DNA from: Synechococcus sp. SynAce01
Lineage (GTDB): Bacteria; Cyanobacteriota; Cyanobacteriia; PCC-6307; Cyanobiaceae
Direction: 5' to 3'
DNA: 64,000 bases
Assembly: GCF_001885215.1 (NCBI RefSeq)
Contig: NZ_CP018091.1
Coordinates: forward strand, 2,604,001 to 2,668,000
Each line of letters begins with the position of its first letter. Positions within the stretch are counted from its first letter, which is position 1. Below are positions 1-9,685 of this stretch, piece by piece. The notes below the pieces were generated by a model that did not search any database, was not told where the DNA came from, and worked only from the letters and a program-made list of their open reading frames with translations. Both the position numbers and the translations under genes were made by a program.

Positions 1-44
1 CACAGACCCGTGGCATTGAGCTCTGATGGAAGGGTGGCAAGGGT

Positions 45-620
45 TCAGCTGGGGCGCAGCAGCCGAAAGGTGAGGTTGAGGCGCGGCTGGCTCACCCGGC
101 GGCGGCGGGGCAGTTCATGCAGCCAATGTTGCTGGGTGGGTGGATCCATCAGCAGCAGATCGCCATGGCCAAGCTCCAGGCAGTGACGCTCACGGCTGTC
201 CGGGCCTCGCCCTTTGGGTTTGAAGCGAAAACTGCGGGTTGCCCCCAGGCTCAATGAAGCGATCGGCGCGCTGGGGTCGAGTTCAGGTTCATCGTCGGCA
301 TGCCAGCCCATCCGGTCGTCCCCGTCCCGGTAGAGATTGATCAGCACCGAGTTGAAAGCACAACCAGCGAACGCGTTAGCAGCGCACCGCAAATCCAGAA
401 CGCGGGGGATCCAGGGCTGGGCGATCTGCTGTTCACCGCTGTAGGTGTAAGCAAAACCAGGATCGGCCATCCAGCAGGTGAGCCGGGGCAGAAGCCGCCG
501 CTGCCCGAAGATCTGAATCGAGTCCTGCTGCCAGGGCACCTCCGCTTGCAAGCCTTTCAGGGTGGCGTCGGCATCAAGCAGCCAGCCTGGCTGGTGACGC
601 AGCTTCAGGGTCTGGGTCAA
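45..620 (-). CDS. AlkB-like 2-oxoglutarate/Fe(II) dioxygenase
   Basis: 191-residue protein of the AlkB family, which repairs alkylated nucleic acid bases by oxidative demethylation using 2-oxoglutarate and Fe(II). The iron-binding HxD is visible in WHADDE, the distal histidine in HWLHELP, and the 2-oxoglutarate arginines in the C-terminal RRRRVSQPRLNLTFR stretch. The length is typical of short bacterial AlkB homologues. The start is TTG; it overlaps the TGA stop of the upstream gene (TTGA), which suggests translational coupling. No in-frame ATG lies before the conserved core. The family call is firm; the substrate (DNA, RNA or protein) is not known. Confidence 0.85.
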   Translation of the reverse strand: MTQTLKLRHQPGWLLDADATLKGLQAEVPWQQDSIQIFGQRRLLPRLTCWMADPGFAYTYSGEQQIAQPWIPRVLDLRCAANAFAGCAFNSVLINLYRDGDDRMGWHADDEPELDPSAPIASLSLGATRSFRFKPKGRGPDSRERHCLELGHGDLLLMDPPTQQHWLHELPRRRRVSQPRLNLTFRLLRPS

Positions 621-1117
621 CGGCAGCCGTAGACGGAGATGGTGTAGCTGAAGCCGGTGGCGTTGGCGTTGTAGCCACTGCCCACTTTCATGTTCACCTG
701 GCTGACGAGCTTGTTGGCGGGGGGCAGCACCGGGCCGAATTGCTTGAACTCCCCGGGCTGGGCGTCGAAGGTTTCATTCACCACCTGAAGGTTGGTGCCA
801 TCGCTGAATTTCAGATAGGCCTGGATCGGAAAGGGGCCCGCCTTGGTGGAGGTGGATTTGAAATTGAGCCGGTAGCTGTTGTAAGGCCTGGTCACCGCGA
901 AGTCGGTGTTGAAGTTGGTGCGTCCGAAGGGGAACACCAGGGGACCGTCGAGCTGGATCGACTTGCTGACGCTGGTGCCGCCACCCACGGCGTTCAGCTT
1001 GCTGCAGGTGGCAGCCTGCGCCCCTGACGTCAGCAGCACCCCGCCTAGGAGCAGAGCGAGCCAGGGCAGGGCCGTGGCTGAAGCGGGGCGCAAAAGCGTG
1101 AAGAGGGAGCGAGGCAT
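617..1117 (-). CDS. secreted hypothetical protein
   Basis: 166-residue protein that I do not recognise. A hydrophobic signal peptide (about residues 13-36, ending SGAQA-A) predicts export to the periplasm or outside. The mature part is rich in Ser, Thr, Asn and Gly, with two cysteines (just after the cleavage site and at the C-terminus, VYGC) that could pair, and looks like a small beta-sandwich. ATG at 1117 is preferred over a GTG one codon upstream. It runs into the AlkB-like gene with a 4-base overlap, so the two are probably co-transcribed, but no functional link is evident. Confidence 0.6.
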   Translation of the reverse strand: MPRSLFTLLRPASATALPWLALLLGGVLLTSGAQAATCSKLNAVGGGTSVSKSIQLDGPLVFPFGRTNFNTDFAVTRPYNSYRLNFKSTSTKAGPFPIQAYLKFSDGTNLQVVNETFDAQPGEFKQFGPVLPPANKLVSQVNMKVGSGYNANATGFSYTISVYGCR

Positions 1118-1270
1118 CACGGATTCTATTCAGTGGTCAGTAGAAAAACATAAAAGAGTGCTCTGCCGCTCGGTTCGGATGATTCGCTATTTGTTTCGGG
1201 CCACCCACCCTGTGGAGCCAGGGGATCCGGCATACGGTTTTCCTACACAGAAACAACGTCAGGAGGTCAA

Positions 1271-3898
1271 ATGCAACCCACCGCCGAGCAGTTCACCGAG
1301 AAGGCCTGGGGCGCGATCGTCGCCGCCCAACAGCTGGCCCAGCAGCGCCGCCACCAACAACTCGAAACCGAACATCTCTTCGCGGCCCTCTTGGCAGAGC
1401 CTGGCCTGGCCACGCGCATTCTCGAGAAGTCGGGGGTGGATCCCGCCGTGCTGGCCCAGAAGGTGGAAACGTTCATCAGCACGCAGCCCAGCCTGGGTGC
1501 GGCGCCTGAGTCTGTTTTTCTGGGCAAGGCGCTCAACGCCCTGCTCGATCAGGCTGAGGTGTTCAAGAAGGAGTTCACAGACAGCTTCCTTTCGATTGAG
1601 CACCTGCTGTTGGCCCTGGCAGGCGATGGGCGTTGCGGGCGCCAGCTGCTCTCGCAGTGCGGCATCGATGCGGCGAAACTACGGGAGGCGATCGATGCGG
1701 TGCGAGGCAGCCAGACGGTGACCGATCAGAACCCCGAGGGCACCTACGAATCCCTGGAGAAATACGGCCGTGATCTCACCAAGGCGGCGCGCGAGGGCAA
1801 GCTCGATCCGGTGATCGGCCGCGATGAGGAAATCCGGCGCACCATCCAGATCCTCAGCCGCCGCACCAAGAACAACCCGGTGCTGATCGGTGAACCGGGT
1901 GTGGGCAAAACCGCGATCGTGGAGGGGTTGGCCCAACGCATCGTCAACGGTGATGTGCCCTCGGCCCTGCAGAACCGCCAGTTGATCTCGCTCGACATGG
2001 GCGCCCTGATTGCCGGCGCGAAATACCGCGGTGAATTCGAGGAGCGGCTCAAGGCCGTGCTCAAGGAGGTGACCTCCAGCGAAGGCCAGATCGTGCTGTT
2101 CATCGATGAGATCCACACCGTGGTGGGTGCTGGTGCCGCCGGGGGCTCGATGGACGCCAGCAACCTGCTCAAGCCGATGCTGGCCCGCGGTGAGCTGCGT
2201 TGCATCGGTGCTACCACCCTCGATGAGCACCGCCAGCACATCGAGAAGGATCCGGCCCTGGAACGCCGCTTCCAGCAGGTGTTCGTGGATCAGCCCACGG
2301 TGGAAGACACGATCTCGATCCTGCGTGGCCTCAAGGAGCGCTATGAGGTCCACCACGGCGTACGCATCGCCGATAACGCGCTGGTGGCAGCGGCCGTGCT
2401 CTCCAGCCGCTACATCGCCGATCGCTTCTTGCCGGATAAGGCGATCGACCTGATGGATGAATCAGCGGCCCGATTGAAGATGGAGATCACCTCCAAGCCC
2501 GAGGAGATCGATGAGATCGATCGCAAGATCCTGCAGCTGGAGATGGAGAAGCTCTCTTTGGGCCGCGAATCGGACCCGGGCAGCAAGGAGCGGCTGGAGC
2601 GGATCGAGCGGGAACTGGCGGAGCTGGGCGAACAGCAGAGCGGCCTCAATGCCCAGTGGCAGAAGGAGAAGGGCGCCATCGATGCCCTCTCCGGCCTCAA
2701 GGAAGAGATCGAGCAGGTGCAGTTGCAGGTGGAACAGGCCAAGCGCAGCTACGACCTCAACCGGGCCGCCCAGCTGGAGTACGGCACCCTGGCCGACCTC
2801 AACAAGAAGCTCGCGGCCAAGGAGGCGGCCCTCAACGCCGAAACCGGCGAAAAGAACCTGTTGCGTGAGGAGGTCACCCAGGACGACATCGCCGAGGTGA
2901 TCGCCAAGTGGACCGGCATCCCGGTGGCCCGCTTGGTGCAGAGCGAAATGGAGAAGCTGCTGCATCTCGAAGCGGAGCTGCACAACCGGGTGATCGGCCA
3001 GCAGCAGGCGGTCACGGCGGTGGCAGATGCGATTCAGCGCTCCCGCGCCGGGTTATCAGATCCGAATCGGCCGATCGCTTCGTTCCTGTTTCTTGGACCC
3101 ACGGGCGTGGGCAAGACGGAACTCTGCAAAGCCCTGGCCGCCCAGATGTTCGACAGCGACGACGCCATGGTGCGCATCGACATGAGCGAATACATGGAGA
3201 AGCACGCTGTGAGCCGCCTGATCGGCGCCCCTCCCGGCTATGTGGGTTACGAAGAGGGTGGCCAGCTCACCGAAGCCGTGCGCCGCCGGCCCTATGCGGT
3301 GATCCTGTTCGATGAGGTGGAAAAGGCCCATCCCGATGTGTTCAACGTACTGCTCCAGGTGCTCGATGACGGTCGCGTCACCGACGGCCAGGGCCGCACG
3401 GTGGATTTCACCAACACGGTGCTGATCCTCACCAGCAACATCGGCAGTGCCTCGATTCTGGATCTGGCCGGTGATCCGGCCCGCCATGGCGAGATGGAGA
3501 AGCGAGTGAACGAGGCCCTGCGCGCTCACTTCCGGCCGGAGTTCCTCAACCGCCTGGATGAATCGATCATCTTCCACAGCCTGCGCGCCGATGAACTGCG
3601 CCAGATCGTTGTGCTGCAGGTGGAACGTCTGCGTCAGCGCCTCGAAGGGCGCAAGCTGGGCCTTGAGCTGAGCACCGAAGCACTCGACTGGATCGCTGCC
3701 GCCGGATATGACCCGGTGTATGGGGCCCGTCCCTTGAAGCGTGCGATTCAACGGGAGCTGGAAACACCCATCGCCAAAGCGATCCTGGCCGGTCGCTTCC
3801 TTGAAGGCAGCACGATCGGCGTAGCTGTGGAAGCTGCGGGAGATAGCAGGCGGTTGTGCCTCTCCCAGGCCCTCAGCCATGAACTGGCGATGGTGTGA
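1271..3898 (+). CDS. clpB: ATP-dependent disaggregase ClpB
   Basis: 875-residue Hsp100 chaperone that, with DnaK, pulls proteins out of heat-induced aggregates in the cytosol. The order is a Clp N domain (about 1-145), AAA+ domain 1 with Walker A GEPGVGKT near residue 207 and Walker B VLFIDEIH, the coiled-coil middle domain (about 400-520, rich in Glu/Lys/Leu), AAA+ domain 2 with Walker A GPTGVGKT near 609 and Walker [13 protein letters not shown], and the C-terminal domain. A full AGGAGG Shine-Dalgarno sequence four bases before the ATG fixes the start. The length matches cyanobacterial ClpB1. No full CIRCE operator is visible upstream. Confidence 0.97.
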   Translation: MQPTAEQFTEKAWGAIVAAQQLAQQRRHQQLETEHLFAALLAEPGLATRILEKSGVDPAVLAQKVETFISTQPSLGAAPESVFLGKALNALLDQAEVFKKEFTDSFLSIEHLLLALAGDGRCGRQLLSQCGIDAAKLREAIDAVRGSQTVTDQNPEGTYESLEKYGRDLTKAAREGKLDPVIGRDEEIRRTIQILSRRTKNNPVLIGEPGVGKTAIVEGLAQRIVNGDVPSALQNRQLISLDMGALIAGAKYRGEFEERLKAVLKEVTSSEGQIVLFIDEIHTVVGAGAAGGSMDASNLLKPMLARGELRCIGATTLDEHRQHIEKDPALERRFQQVFVDQPTVEDTISILRGLKERYEVHHGVRIADNALVAAAVLSSRYIADRFLPDKAIDLMDESAARLKMEITSKPEEIDEIDRKILQLEMEKLSLGRESDPGSKERLERIERELAELGEQQSGLNAQWQKEKGAIDALSGLKEEIEQVQLQVEQAKRSYDLNRAAQLEYGTLADLNKKLAAKEAALNAETGEKNLLREEVTQDDIAEVIAKWTGIPVARLVQSEMEKLLHLEAELHNRVIGQQQAVTAVADAIQRSRAGLSDPNRPIASFLFLGPTGVGKTELCKALAAQMFDSDDAMVRIDMSEYMEKHAVSRLIGAPPGYVGYEEGGQLTEAVRRRPYAVILFDEVEKAHPDVFNVLLQVLDDGRVTDGQGRTVDFTNTVLILTSNIGSASILDLAGDPARHGEMEKRVNEALRAHFRPEFLNRLDESIIFHSLRADELRQIVVLQVERLRQRLEGRKLGLELSTEALDWIAAAGYDPVYGARPLKRAIQRELETPIAKAILAGRFLEGSTIGVAVEAAGDSRRLCLSQALSHELAMV

Positions 3899-4114
3899 TG
3901 ACCAACCTGGCGTGAGGAGCCAATCGTCCGACTGACAGCAAGGAGAGCACGCTGCCGTACAACCAGTCACCTTGAGAAAATGGCTGGAGATCATCAATTG
4001 AGCGCGAATTCGACGGCTACTCGGTTTCTTTGTGCTTTCAACTGTCAATCTTTTGTTTCTTTTAACAATCGCTACCCTGTAGATTAATAAAAGAACGTTC
4101 AGGCGCCTTTTTTC

Positions 4115-5227
4115 ATGCTGCATGTTGACATTCCTACGCGTGCCGAAATCGAAGCGCTGATGCTCAATCACGGCCCAGCACGGGTCAGCTTGGTCCTGCC
4201 GACCACACCGCTGACCCAGGCGGCCCAGGGCGACCGAATCGTCTTGAAAAACCTGACTGAGCAGGCCGTTGAGCAGCTCGCCAGCCACGACAAGCCTGAA
4301 GTACTCGCCATTGAGGAACTGCTCCACGATCTGATCGATGATGATGATTTCTGGGAGGTTCAGGCCAACAGCCTTGCCGTCTTTGTGTCGCCAGAAGGCC
4401 TGCGCAGCTTCCGCTTGCCCAACCACCTCAAGCCCGCCGTGGAGGTCAGCGACCGTTTTCACGTTCAGCCTCTGCTGCGCACGGTCACAGTGAATCAGTC
4501 GGCCTACGTGCTTGCTCTGGCACAGAACAGCGTGCGCCTGGTCGGGGTCTCCTCCGACCTGCCGGCTGTTGAGCTGAACTTGGACGGCATGCCGAAGGAT
4601 GTGGCCAGCTCAGCCCGAAAGACGTCGATCAAAGACCGTTCACCCAGCGGCCGCCTTCAGGGCTCAGAAGGCATGAAAGTGCACCAAGTTCAATATGCAC
4701 GCAAGATCGATCAGGCGCTGAGGGTGCTGCTGGTAGGCAAGGAAACCCCATTGATTCTGGCAGCGGCAGAGCCGATGCAATCGATCTACCGCGAACTGCA
4801 GTCGTATCCGCACCTGGCTCGCACGGCAATCCAGCACAATCCTGAAACGCAGAGCGATGCCGAATTGGCCTCAAACGCACGCTCCATCCTTGATGAACTG
4901 TTCAGAGATGAGCTTGCTGAGATCCATTCCCTTTACGCGCTGCGCACCAGCCAGAGTCGGACCACATCCGATCTAGTCCAGGCGGCCCGCGCGGCCACCT
5001 ACGGCGCCATTCAATTGCTATTGATTGACATTGACGATGTCACCCCCGGCACCGTCGACGACGATGGAGCTGTGACTTTTGCCGATGGCCCCAGTGCCAA
5101 GAGCTACGGACTTGTCGATGAGATTGCCAGCCGCGCCCTAGTCACAGGCGCCAAAGTCATGGGTGTGCGCAAAAGCGATATCCCCGGTGAGGCGAAGCTT
5201 GCGGCGATCTTGCGCTACCCGTTCTGA
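4115..5227 (+). CDS. baeRF-like (eRF1-related) protein
   Basis: 370-residue cytosolic protein resembling the bacterial archaeo-eukaryotic release factor (baeRF) families, which share a fold with eRF1/Pelota and are thought to act at ribosomes. Seen in the sequence: an N-terminal stretch with VSLVLPTT, a segment around LAVFVSPEGLRSFRLP followed by FHVQPLLRTV, and a C-terminal alpha/beta region ending GVRKSDIPG...AAILRYPF. All of these are typical of that group. It is preceded by an AT-rich 216-base spacer that probably holds its promoter, and is not in an evident operon. The family call comes from recalled motif similarity; the role is unproven. Confidence 0.6.
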   Translation: MLHVDIPTRAEIEALMLNHGPARVSLVLPTTPLTQAAQGDRIVLKNLTEQAVEQLASHDKPEVLAIEELLHDLIDDDDFWEVQANSLAVFVSPEGLRSFRLPNHLKPAVEVSDRFHVQPLLRTVTVNQSAYVLALAQNSVRLVGVSSDLPAVELNLDGMPKDVASSARKTSIKDRSPSGRLQGSEGMKVHQVQYARKIDQALRVLLVGKETPLILAAAEPMQSIYRELQSYPHLARTAIQHNPETQSDAELASNARSILDELFRDELAEIHSLYALRTSQSRTTSDLVQAARAATYGAIQLLLIDIDDVTPGTVDDDGAVTFADGPSAKSYGLVDEIASRALVTGAKVMGVRKSDIPGEAKLAAILRYPF

Positions 5228-5346
5228 ATGCGTATTTTTTGAGAGCATCCCAATAGCTTCGGCAAGCAGGTTCTTCGTGCCACCTCATACCTGGTGCGGG
5301 AACCTGCTCAGGTCATTGACGTTTGTATCTCGTCCCCATAAGGCCC

Positions 5347-6370
5347 CTAGCTGCTGGCACCCATCTCCATGCCATCCGCTGGAATGTCTGGATTAGTACC
5401 AGAGCCAGTAGTAGCAAGCGGAGTTGGAACCAGAAACAATGCCTTGATGGTGGCCGCAATCGGTACGGCCGTGATCACACCGTAGAAATCAGCCAATGTC
5501 GCCCCCACCATCACCGAGAACAAAATCACGATCGGATTGAGTCCGGTGAGCTTGCCAAGAAGCCGCGGCGGCAGGATATTTTCGATCACCTGATCAACGA
5601 GAATCAGCACGCTGAACACGCGCAGCCCAAGCCAGAAACTCTTGAACATAAACAGGATGCTCACGACCAGAATGGCAAGGATGGCGCCAAAGGGAATGAA
5701 GCCCATCAGGCCGATGGCAAAACCTGAGAGGATTGGGAAAGGTGCCCCCAACAGCATCAAAGCGGGCGTCAATGCCGTGATCAGCACCACCGTCAGCACC
5801 AGCTGGTTGAAGATGTAGCTGTTGAAGTTACGCCGGAGCACGCCGAGAACATACAGGCCACGGTCATCCGGTAACCAGGACACCAAACAATTGCGGACCA
5901 GCTCACCGCCATAGATCAGGAAGAAGACGGTGAGCACAAACAGGAAGAAGATGCTGAAGAACCCGCCTAGAGAACCGGAGACGAAACTTGGAATCCCGAG
6001 CAACACACTTTCAAGCTGCTCTTTGATGTTGCTGGCTATCGCTGGAATCAATCCACTCCGGCAACGTCTGGACCAATCGAAAGAAAGCAATCACCAGCAT
6101 GGGCACCAGCGTGGCGCTGGCGAGAATCACCCCTACGCTGAAGAGCAGAAACACCGCTACGATCGCCCAGCTGCGCTTGAAGCCCAGGCGTTTCTGTAGC
6201 AATCGAACCGGAATGTTCAGAATCAAGGCGATCACCCCCGCCAGGATGAAGGTAGAAACAACACCTTCGAAGGCGCGGTAAAGCCCACTGAAGACCCAGA
6301 GGTTCAGCACGATCACCGGAAAGACGAAGCCGAGCACCAGGGAGCGGGGTAGACGTGAAGGCAGGGTCAT
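5347..6370 (-). pseudogene. AI-2E/PerM family transporter, frame broken
   Basis: Membrane protein of the AI-2E family (PF01594 type) in two overlapping frames. The N-terminal part starts at ATG 6370, has three membrane segments and reads to LVQTLPEWIDS near 6045 before running off frame. The C-terminal part (from about 6055 to 5347, frame with SGLIPAIASN) carries the remaining membrane segments and the conserved LIDQVIENILPPRLLG-like region. The 1024-base span is not a multiple of three. The periplasmic loop between TM3 and TM4 is shorter than usual, so a small deletion with frame loss is likelier than one miscalled base. The protein is probably non-functional unless this is an error. Confidence 0.7.
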
Positions 6371-6394
6371 GGCCCACGGCTCAGAGGCCCGCGA

Positions 6395-7534
6395 TCAAGA
6401 CCCCTCGATCGGCTCTCTTTGGCTGGGTATGGACTCGATCCAGCGATCGGCGATCTCACCGGTGAGGCCTTGGCGCTGCATCCTGACCAGGGCCACGTCC
6501 AGTGGGCGCTCCAGGGCGCTGCCGCTTTGGATCACGATCCCATAGGGTTCGGTCGCCAGGCTGAAGGGGGCCAGTTTCTGCCGAGCTCCGGGATTCTGGA
6601 GCAGGTGATATTTCAACGCCGGGCGATCAAAAATCACGCCCTGCACCCCTTCTGCCTCCAGCAGGGCAATGGCGTCCTCCAGGGAGTCGGTCTGGGTGAG
6701 CCTTGCTTCGTAATGGTTGCCCCATTTCACGCTCGTGGTGCCACGCACCGCAGCGATCGGCACACCACGCAGGTCGGCAGGTTCGGAGAGGGGCTCGCCA
6801 CCCAGCTGGGCCAGGGAGATCGTGAAGGCCGAGGCCAAGCCAGCCGTGATCGAAGAAACGGCGATCAACGACACCACCATCCACACACCCGAAATCCAAC
6901 GACCAATGCCGGTTACCGGAGCGCGGTCGCCGTATCCGACGGTGGTCAGTGTGACGAGGGCAAACCACATGCCGTTGCCGATCCCACGGATGTAATGGCG
7001 CGGAAAATGCTCTGGATTTTTGCGATGTTCAGTCAGCCAGATCAGATTCCCCACCACGAACAAGCAGATCAGCAGCACACCCGCCGAAGACAGAGCCGCC
7101 CAGCCGAAAAACGGGCGCAGCCTCCGCCAGAGGCCTGGCGATCGTTCCGAAACCAGCAAGCCGACATGGCTGATGTAATAAGGCTGGGTGAATTCGATAC
7201 CATCGATCATCAACCGATCCGAGGTGATGCTGATCGGACCGATCGCCACATCCAGCTCACCATTGGCCACGTTCTTGATGCTTGCTGCTGTCGATGTCTG
7301 TGGAATCAGTTTGTAGGGCAAGCCTTCTGAAGAAGCGAAATCCCTCCAGACGTCAATGCTGATTCCCTGGGTGACGTCTCCTTCGCGCATCACGAAGGGG
7401 GCTGAGCCGGACACACCCACCCGCAGCGTCTGCGCTTGCACCCTGATGCAAAAGCCGGTCGAGGCCACCACCAACCCGGCCAACCCCAGGGCCAGGCGGA
7501 CGAACGGACGAGCTGTGGGAACAACCAGGGGCAT
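6395..7534 (-). CDS. GluR0-like ligand-gated potassium channel
   Basis: 379-residue protein built like prokaryotic ionotropic glutamate receptors. It has a signal peptide (to about residue 35, RVQAQ), the first half of a periplasmic-binding domain (36-130, with GISIDVWRDFA and FTQPYY), a membrane segment at 143-168, a pore loop with the potassium selectivity filter TTVGYGD at 197-203, a second membrane segment (about 212-238), and the second half of the binding domain (245-370). The channel is thus inserted inside the ligand-binding domain, as in Synechocystis GluR0. It probably passes K+ when a periplasmic amino acid binds. It stands alone, reading away from the psbA region. Confidence 0.9.
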   Translation of the reverse strand: MPLVVPTARPFVRLALGLAGLVVASTGFCIRVQAQTLRVGVSGSAPFVMREGDVTQGISIDVWRDFASSEGLPYKLIPQTSTAASIKNVANGELDVAIGPISITSDRLMIDGIEFTQPYYISHVGLLVSERSPGLWRRLRPFFGWAALSSAGVLLICLFVVGNLIWLTEHRKNPEHFPRHYIRGIGNGMWFALVTLTTVGYGDRAPVTGIGRWISGVWMVVSLIAVSSITAGLASAFTISLAQLGGEPLSEPADLRGVPIAAVRGTTSVKWGNHYEARLTQTDSLEDAIALLEAEGVQGVIFDRPALKYHLLQNPGARQKLAPFSLATEPYGIVIQSGSALERPLDVALVRMQRQGLTGEIADRWIESIPSQREPIEGS

Positions 7535-7881
7535 GGCAGCAACGCAAGTCGATCAGACTAGGCCCGACTTGCGAGCTGTTCCGAGATGGATGGCTTGTCA
7601 ACGCTGACTCTTGCGGCTGCACGGACCAGCTCCAATCGTGCCAACAGAACAAGGTCGACAGGCTCCAGCAGGTTGAAGAAACGACAGCAGCGACCAGATG
7701 CCTGTCAGGCTCCGGCCTGGCTATGAGCAAGCCCTGAGACAGCAGGTGCCTTGATGTTGCCGGAGCCGATCAAGGAGGAGTCATTTGTAATTCGTACAGC
7801 ATTGAGTTCTTTCACCAATGACGATCTCGACGCGTGACTCATACTTGCGGGATTGCTGTTGGCAGGACCCCATCAACCCAC
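7535..7881. other. intergenic region without a recognisable gene
   Basis: About 350 bases between the channel gene start and the psbA terminator. Reading frames here have no conserved features and overlap the real genes' edges. It presumably contains the channel promoter on the minus strand, but I cannot identify -35/-10 elements with confidence. Confidence 0.5.
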
Positions 7882-7912
7882 AAAAAAGCCCCCCTCGCAG
7901 TGAGGGGGGCTT
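7882..7912 (-). terminator. Rho-independent terminator of psbA
   Basis: A perfect 11-bp inverted repeat (7886-7896 with 7902-7912) with a 5-base loop and a C/G-only core. Read on the minus strand it is followed by a run of six T. It lies 47 bases past the psbA stop and fits the end of the psbA transcript. Confidence 0.9.
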
Positions 7913-7958
7913 GAGGTGAAAGGCATGGCTGGAGCCAACAGGGTTGACTCCGCTGCGA

Positions 7959-9037
7959 TCAGCCGATGGAAGGCGTGATCAAAGCCACAGGGGTGGCTTC
8001 TGCAGAGGCCAGGTCAAGCGGGAAGTTGTGAGCGTTGCGCTCGTGCATCACTTCCATGCCCAGACCGGCACGGTTCAGCACGTCAGCCCAGGTGTTGATC
8101 ACGCGGCCTTGGCCATCGAGGATCGACTGATTGAAGTTGAAACCGTTGAGGTTGAAGGCCATCGTGCTCACGCCAAGGGCGGTGAACCAGATGCCACAAC
8201 CGGCCAGGTGGCGAGCAGGAAGTGCAGGCTGCGGCTGTTGTTGAAAGAGGCGTACTGGAAGATCAGACGACCGAAGTAGCCGTGGGCCGCCACGATGTTG
8301 TAGGTCTCTTCCTCTTGGCCGAACTTGTAACCGTAGTTCTGGCTCTCGCTTTCGGTCGTCTCACGCACCAAGGAGCTGGTGACGAGTGAACCGTGCATGG
8401 CCGAGAACAGGGAGCCGCCGAAGACACCAGCCACACCCAGCATGTGGAAGGGGTGCATCAGGATGTTGTGCTCGGCTTGGAACACCAACATGAAGTTGAA
8501 GGTGCCGGAGATGCCGAGGGGCATGCCATCAGAGAACGAACCCTGACCGAAGGGGTAGATCAGGAAGACAGCCGAGGCAGCCGCCACAGGGGCGCTGTAG
8601 GCGACACAGATCCAGGGGCGCATGCCGAGGCGGTAGGAGAGTTCCCACTCGCGGCCCATGTAGCAGAAGATGCCGATCAGGAAGTGGAAGATCACCAGCT
8701 GATAGGGACCGCCGTTGTACAGCCACTCATCGAGGCTGGCGGCTTCCCAGATCGGGTAGAAGTGCAGGCCGATGGCGTTGCTGGAAGGAACAACAGCACC
8801 GGAGATGATGTTGTTGCCGTACATCAAGGAGCCGGCGACAGGCTCGCGGATGCCGTCGATGTCGACAGGGGGCGCGGCCACGAAGGCCACGATGAAGCAG
8901 ATGGTGGCAGCCAGCAGGGTGGGGATCATCAGCACACCGAACCAACCGACATACAGGCGGTTGTTGGTGGAGGTGACCCACTCACAGAACTGACTCCAGG
9001 CAGAAGCGCCTTGGCGCTGCTGGATGGTGGTGGTCAT
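7959..9037 (-). pseudogene. psbA: psbA, photosystem II D1 protein, single-base frameshift
   Basis: D1 reaction-centre subunit of photosystem II, a thylakoid membrane protein binding P680, pheophytin, QB and the Mn cluster. From ATG 9037 the frame matches D1 through FNNSRSLHF up to WPVV, then goes off frame and stops at 8168. The remaining D1 C-terminus ([15 protein letters not shown] to ITPSIG) continues in another frame to 7959. The span is 1079 bases, one short of 360 codons. Adding one G in the GTTGTGG-CATC stretch near 8194-8195 restores the conserved sequence. Residue 130 is Glu (MGREWEL), the mark of the high-light D1:2 form. The C-terminal processing site DLA/S is present. Either a broken copy or a sequencing error in a G run. 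Confidence 0.93.
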
Positions 9038-9558
9038 AAGGACGGGGGGTGATGCTCCGAAGAGCGGGAAATAGGTCCGGAGAACCGGCCTTATTAATGT
9101 ACAGCAAACTTTCGAAACATTTTAAGCTGGAAGGCAGGGGATCGATCAGCTCATTGGATCACAATCATTAGCCAGGCTTATGAGTCATGTCCTGACCAGG
9201 GGGGCTGAGCGTTTCTGTGAGTGGGAGTTCCTGATAAGAGTCTCAAGCTTGACGTTCTTGGCTGGGCGTTTTCTTTCACATCGTTCCCTTGAAAGCTTCC
9301 GGATAACCATGCCGCTGATCAGCTGTGGCGGTTCAGAAGACCAGGCTCAGAAAGTGTGACGGGGTTCCCCGGGTCCTTGAGATCACAGTTGATGCGAATC
9401 AAGTTGGGGCCCTGATAGCCCTGCAAATCGCCCTGCCTAAAACCGTTCCTGATTTGCCCTCTTTTGGTCGTTTTTGTTCCTAGAGCGGGTCTAGGCCGTT
9501 TGGGACCACCCAGAAAGACTATTTGGACAAACTCTTGTGCTGCAACCGATCTGAGCGA
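9038..9558. other. psbA upstream region, no gene seen
   Basis: About 520 bases between psbA and tRNA-Leu. The part nearest psbA (about 9085-9125) is AT-rich and should carry the psbA promoter on the minus strand; a TAATAA hexamer is a possible -10, but I see no convincing -35. The part downstream of the tRNA 3' end has an open frame on the minus strand that begins inside the tRNA, so I do not count it as a gene. Confidence 0.4.
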
Positions 9559-9642
9559 TGGGGGCAGGGGGACTTGAACCCCCACAGCCTTGCGGCCTGC
9601 GGATTTTAAGTCCGCTGCGTCTACCAATTTCGCCATGCCCCC
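9559..9642 (-). tRNA. tRNA-Leu (anticodon UAA)
   Basis: 84-base class II tRNA on the minus strand. The acceptor stem GGGGGCA pairs with TGCCCCC, followed by discriminator A. The anticodon stem GCGGA/TCCGC encloses loop CTTAAAA, giving anticodon TAA. A long variable arm and the GGTTCAAGTCC T-arm are present, and CCA is not encoded. There is no group I intron in the anticodon loop, unlike tRNA-Leu(UAA) of many other cyanobacteria. Confidence 0.97.
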
Positions 9643-9685
9643 GGCTCAGGCAGCTTAGATTTCAGGGGTAGGGGTTTCTTTTTCC

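Noticed and set aside
1150-1170. Half CIRCE-like GAGTGCT before clpB
   Set aside because: The other half (AGCACTC at the right spacing) is missing, so no HrcA operator can be claimed.
3056-4462. Long minus-strand open frame over clpB and the next gene
   Set aside because: It is antisense to well-conserved ClpB codons and has no recognisable domain; a shadow of GC-rich coding bias.
9319-9636. Minus-strand open frame downstream of tRNA-Leu, possibly an integrase remnant
   Set aside because: It starts inside the tRNA and shows no integrase motif (no R-H-R-Y pattern).
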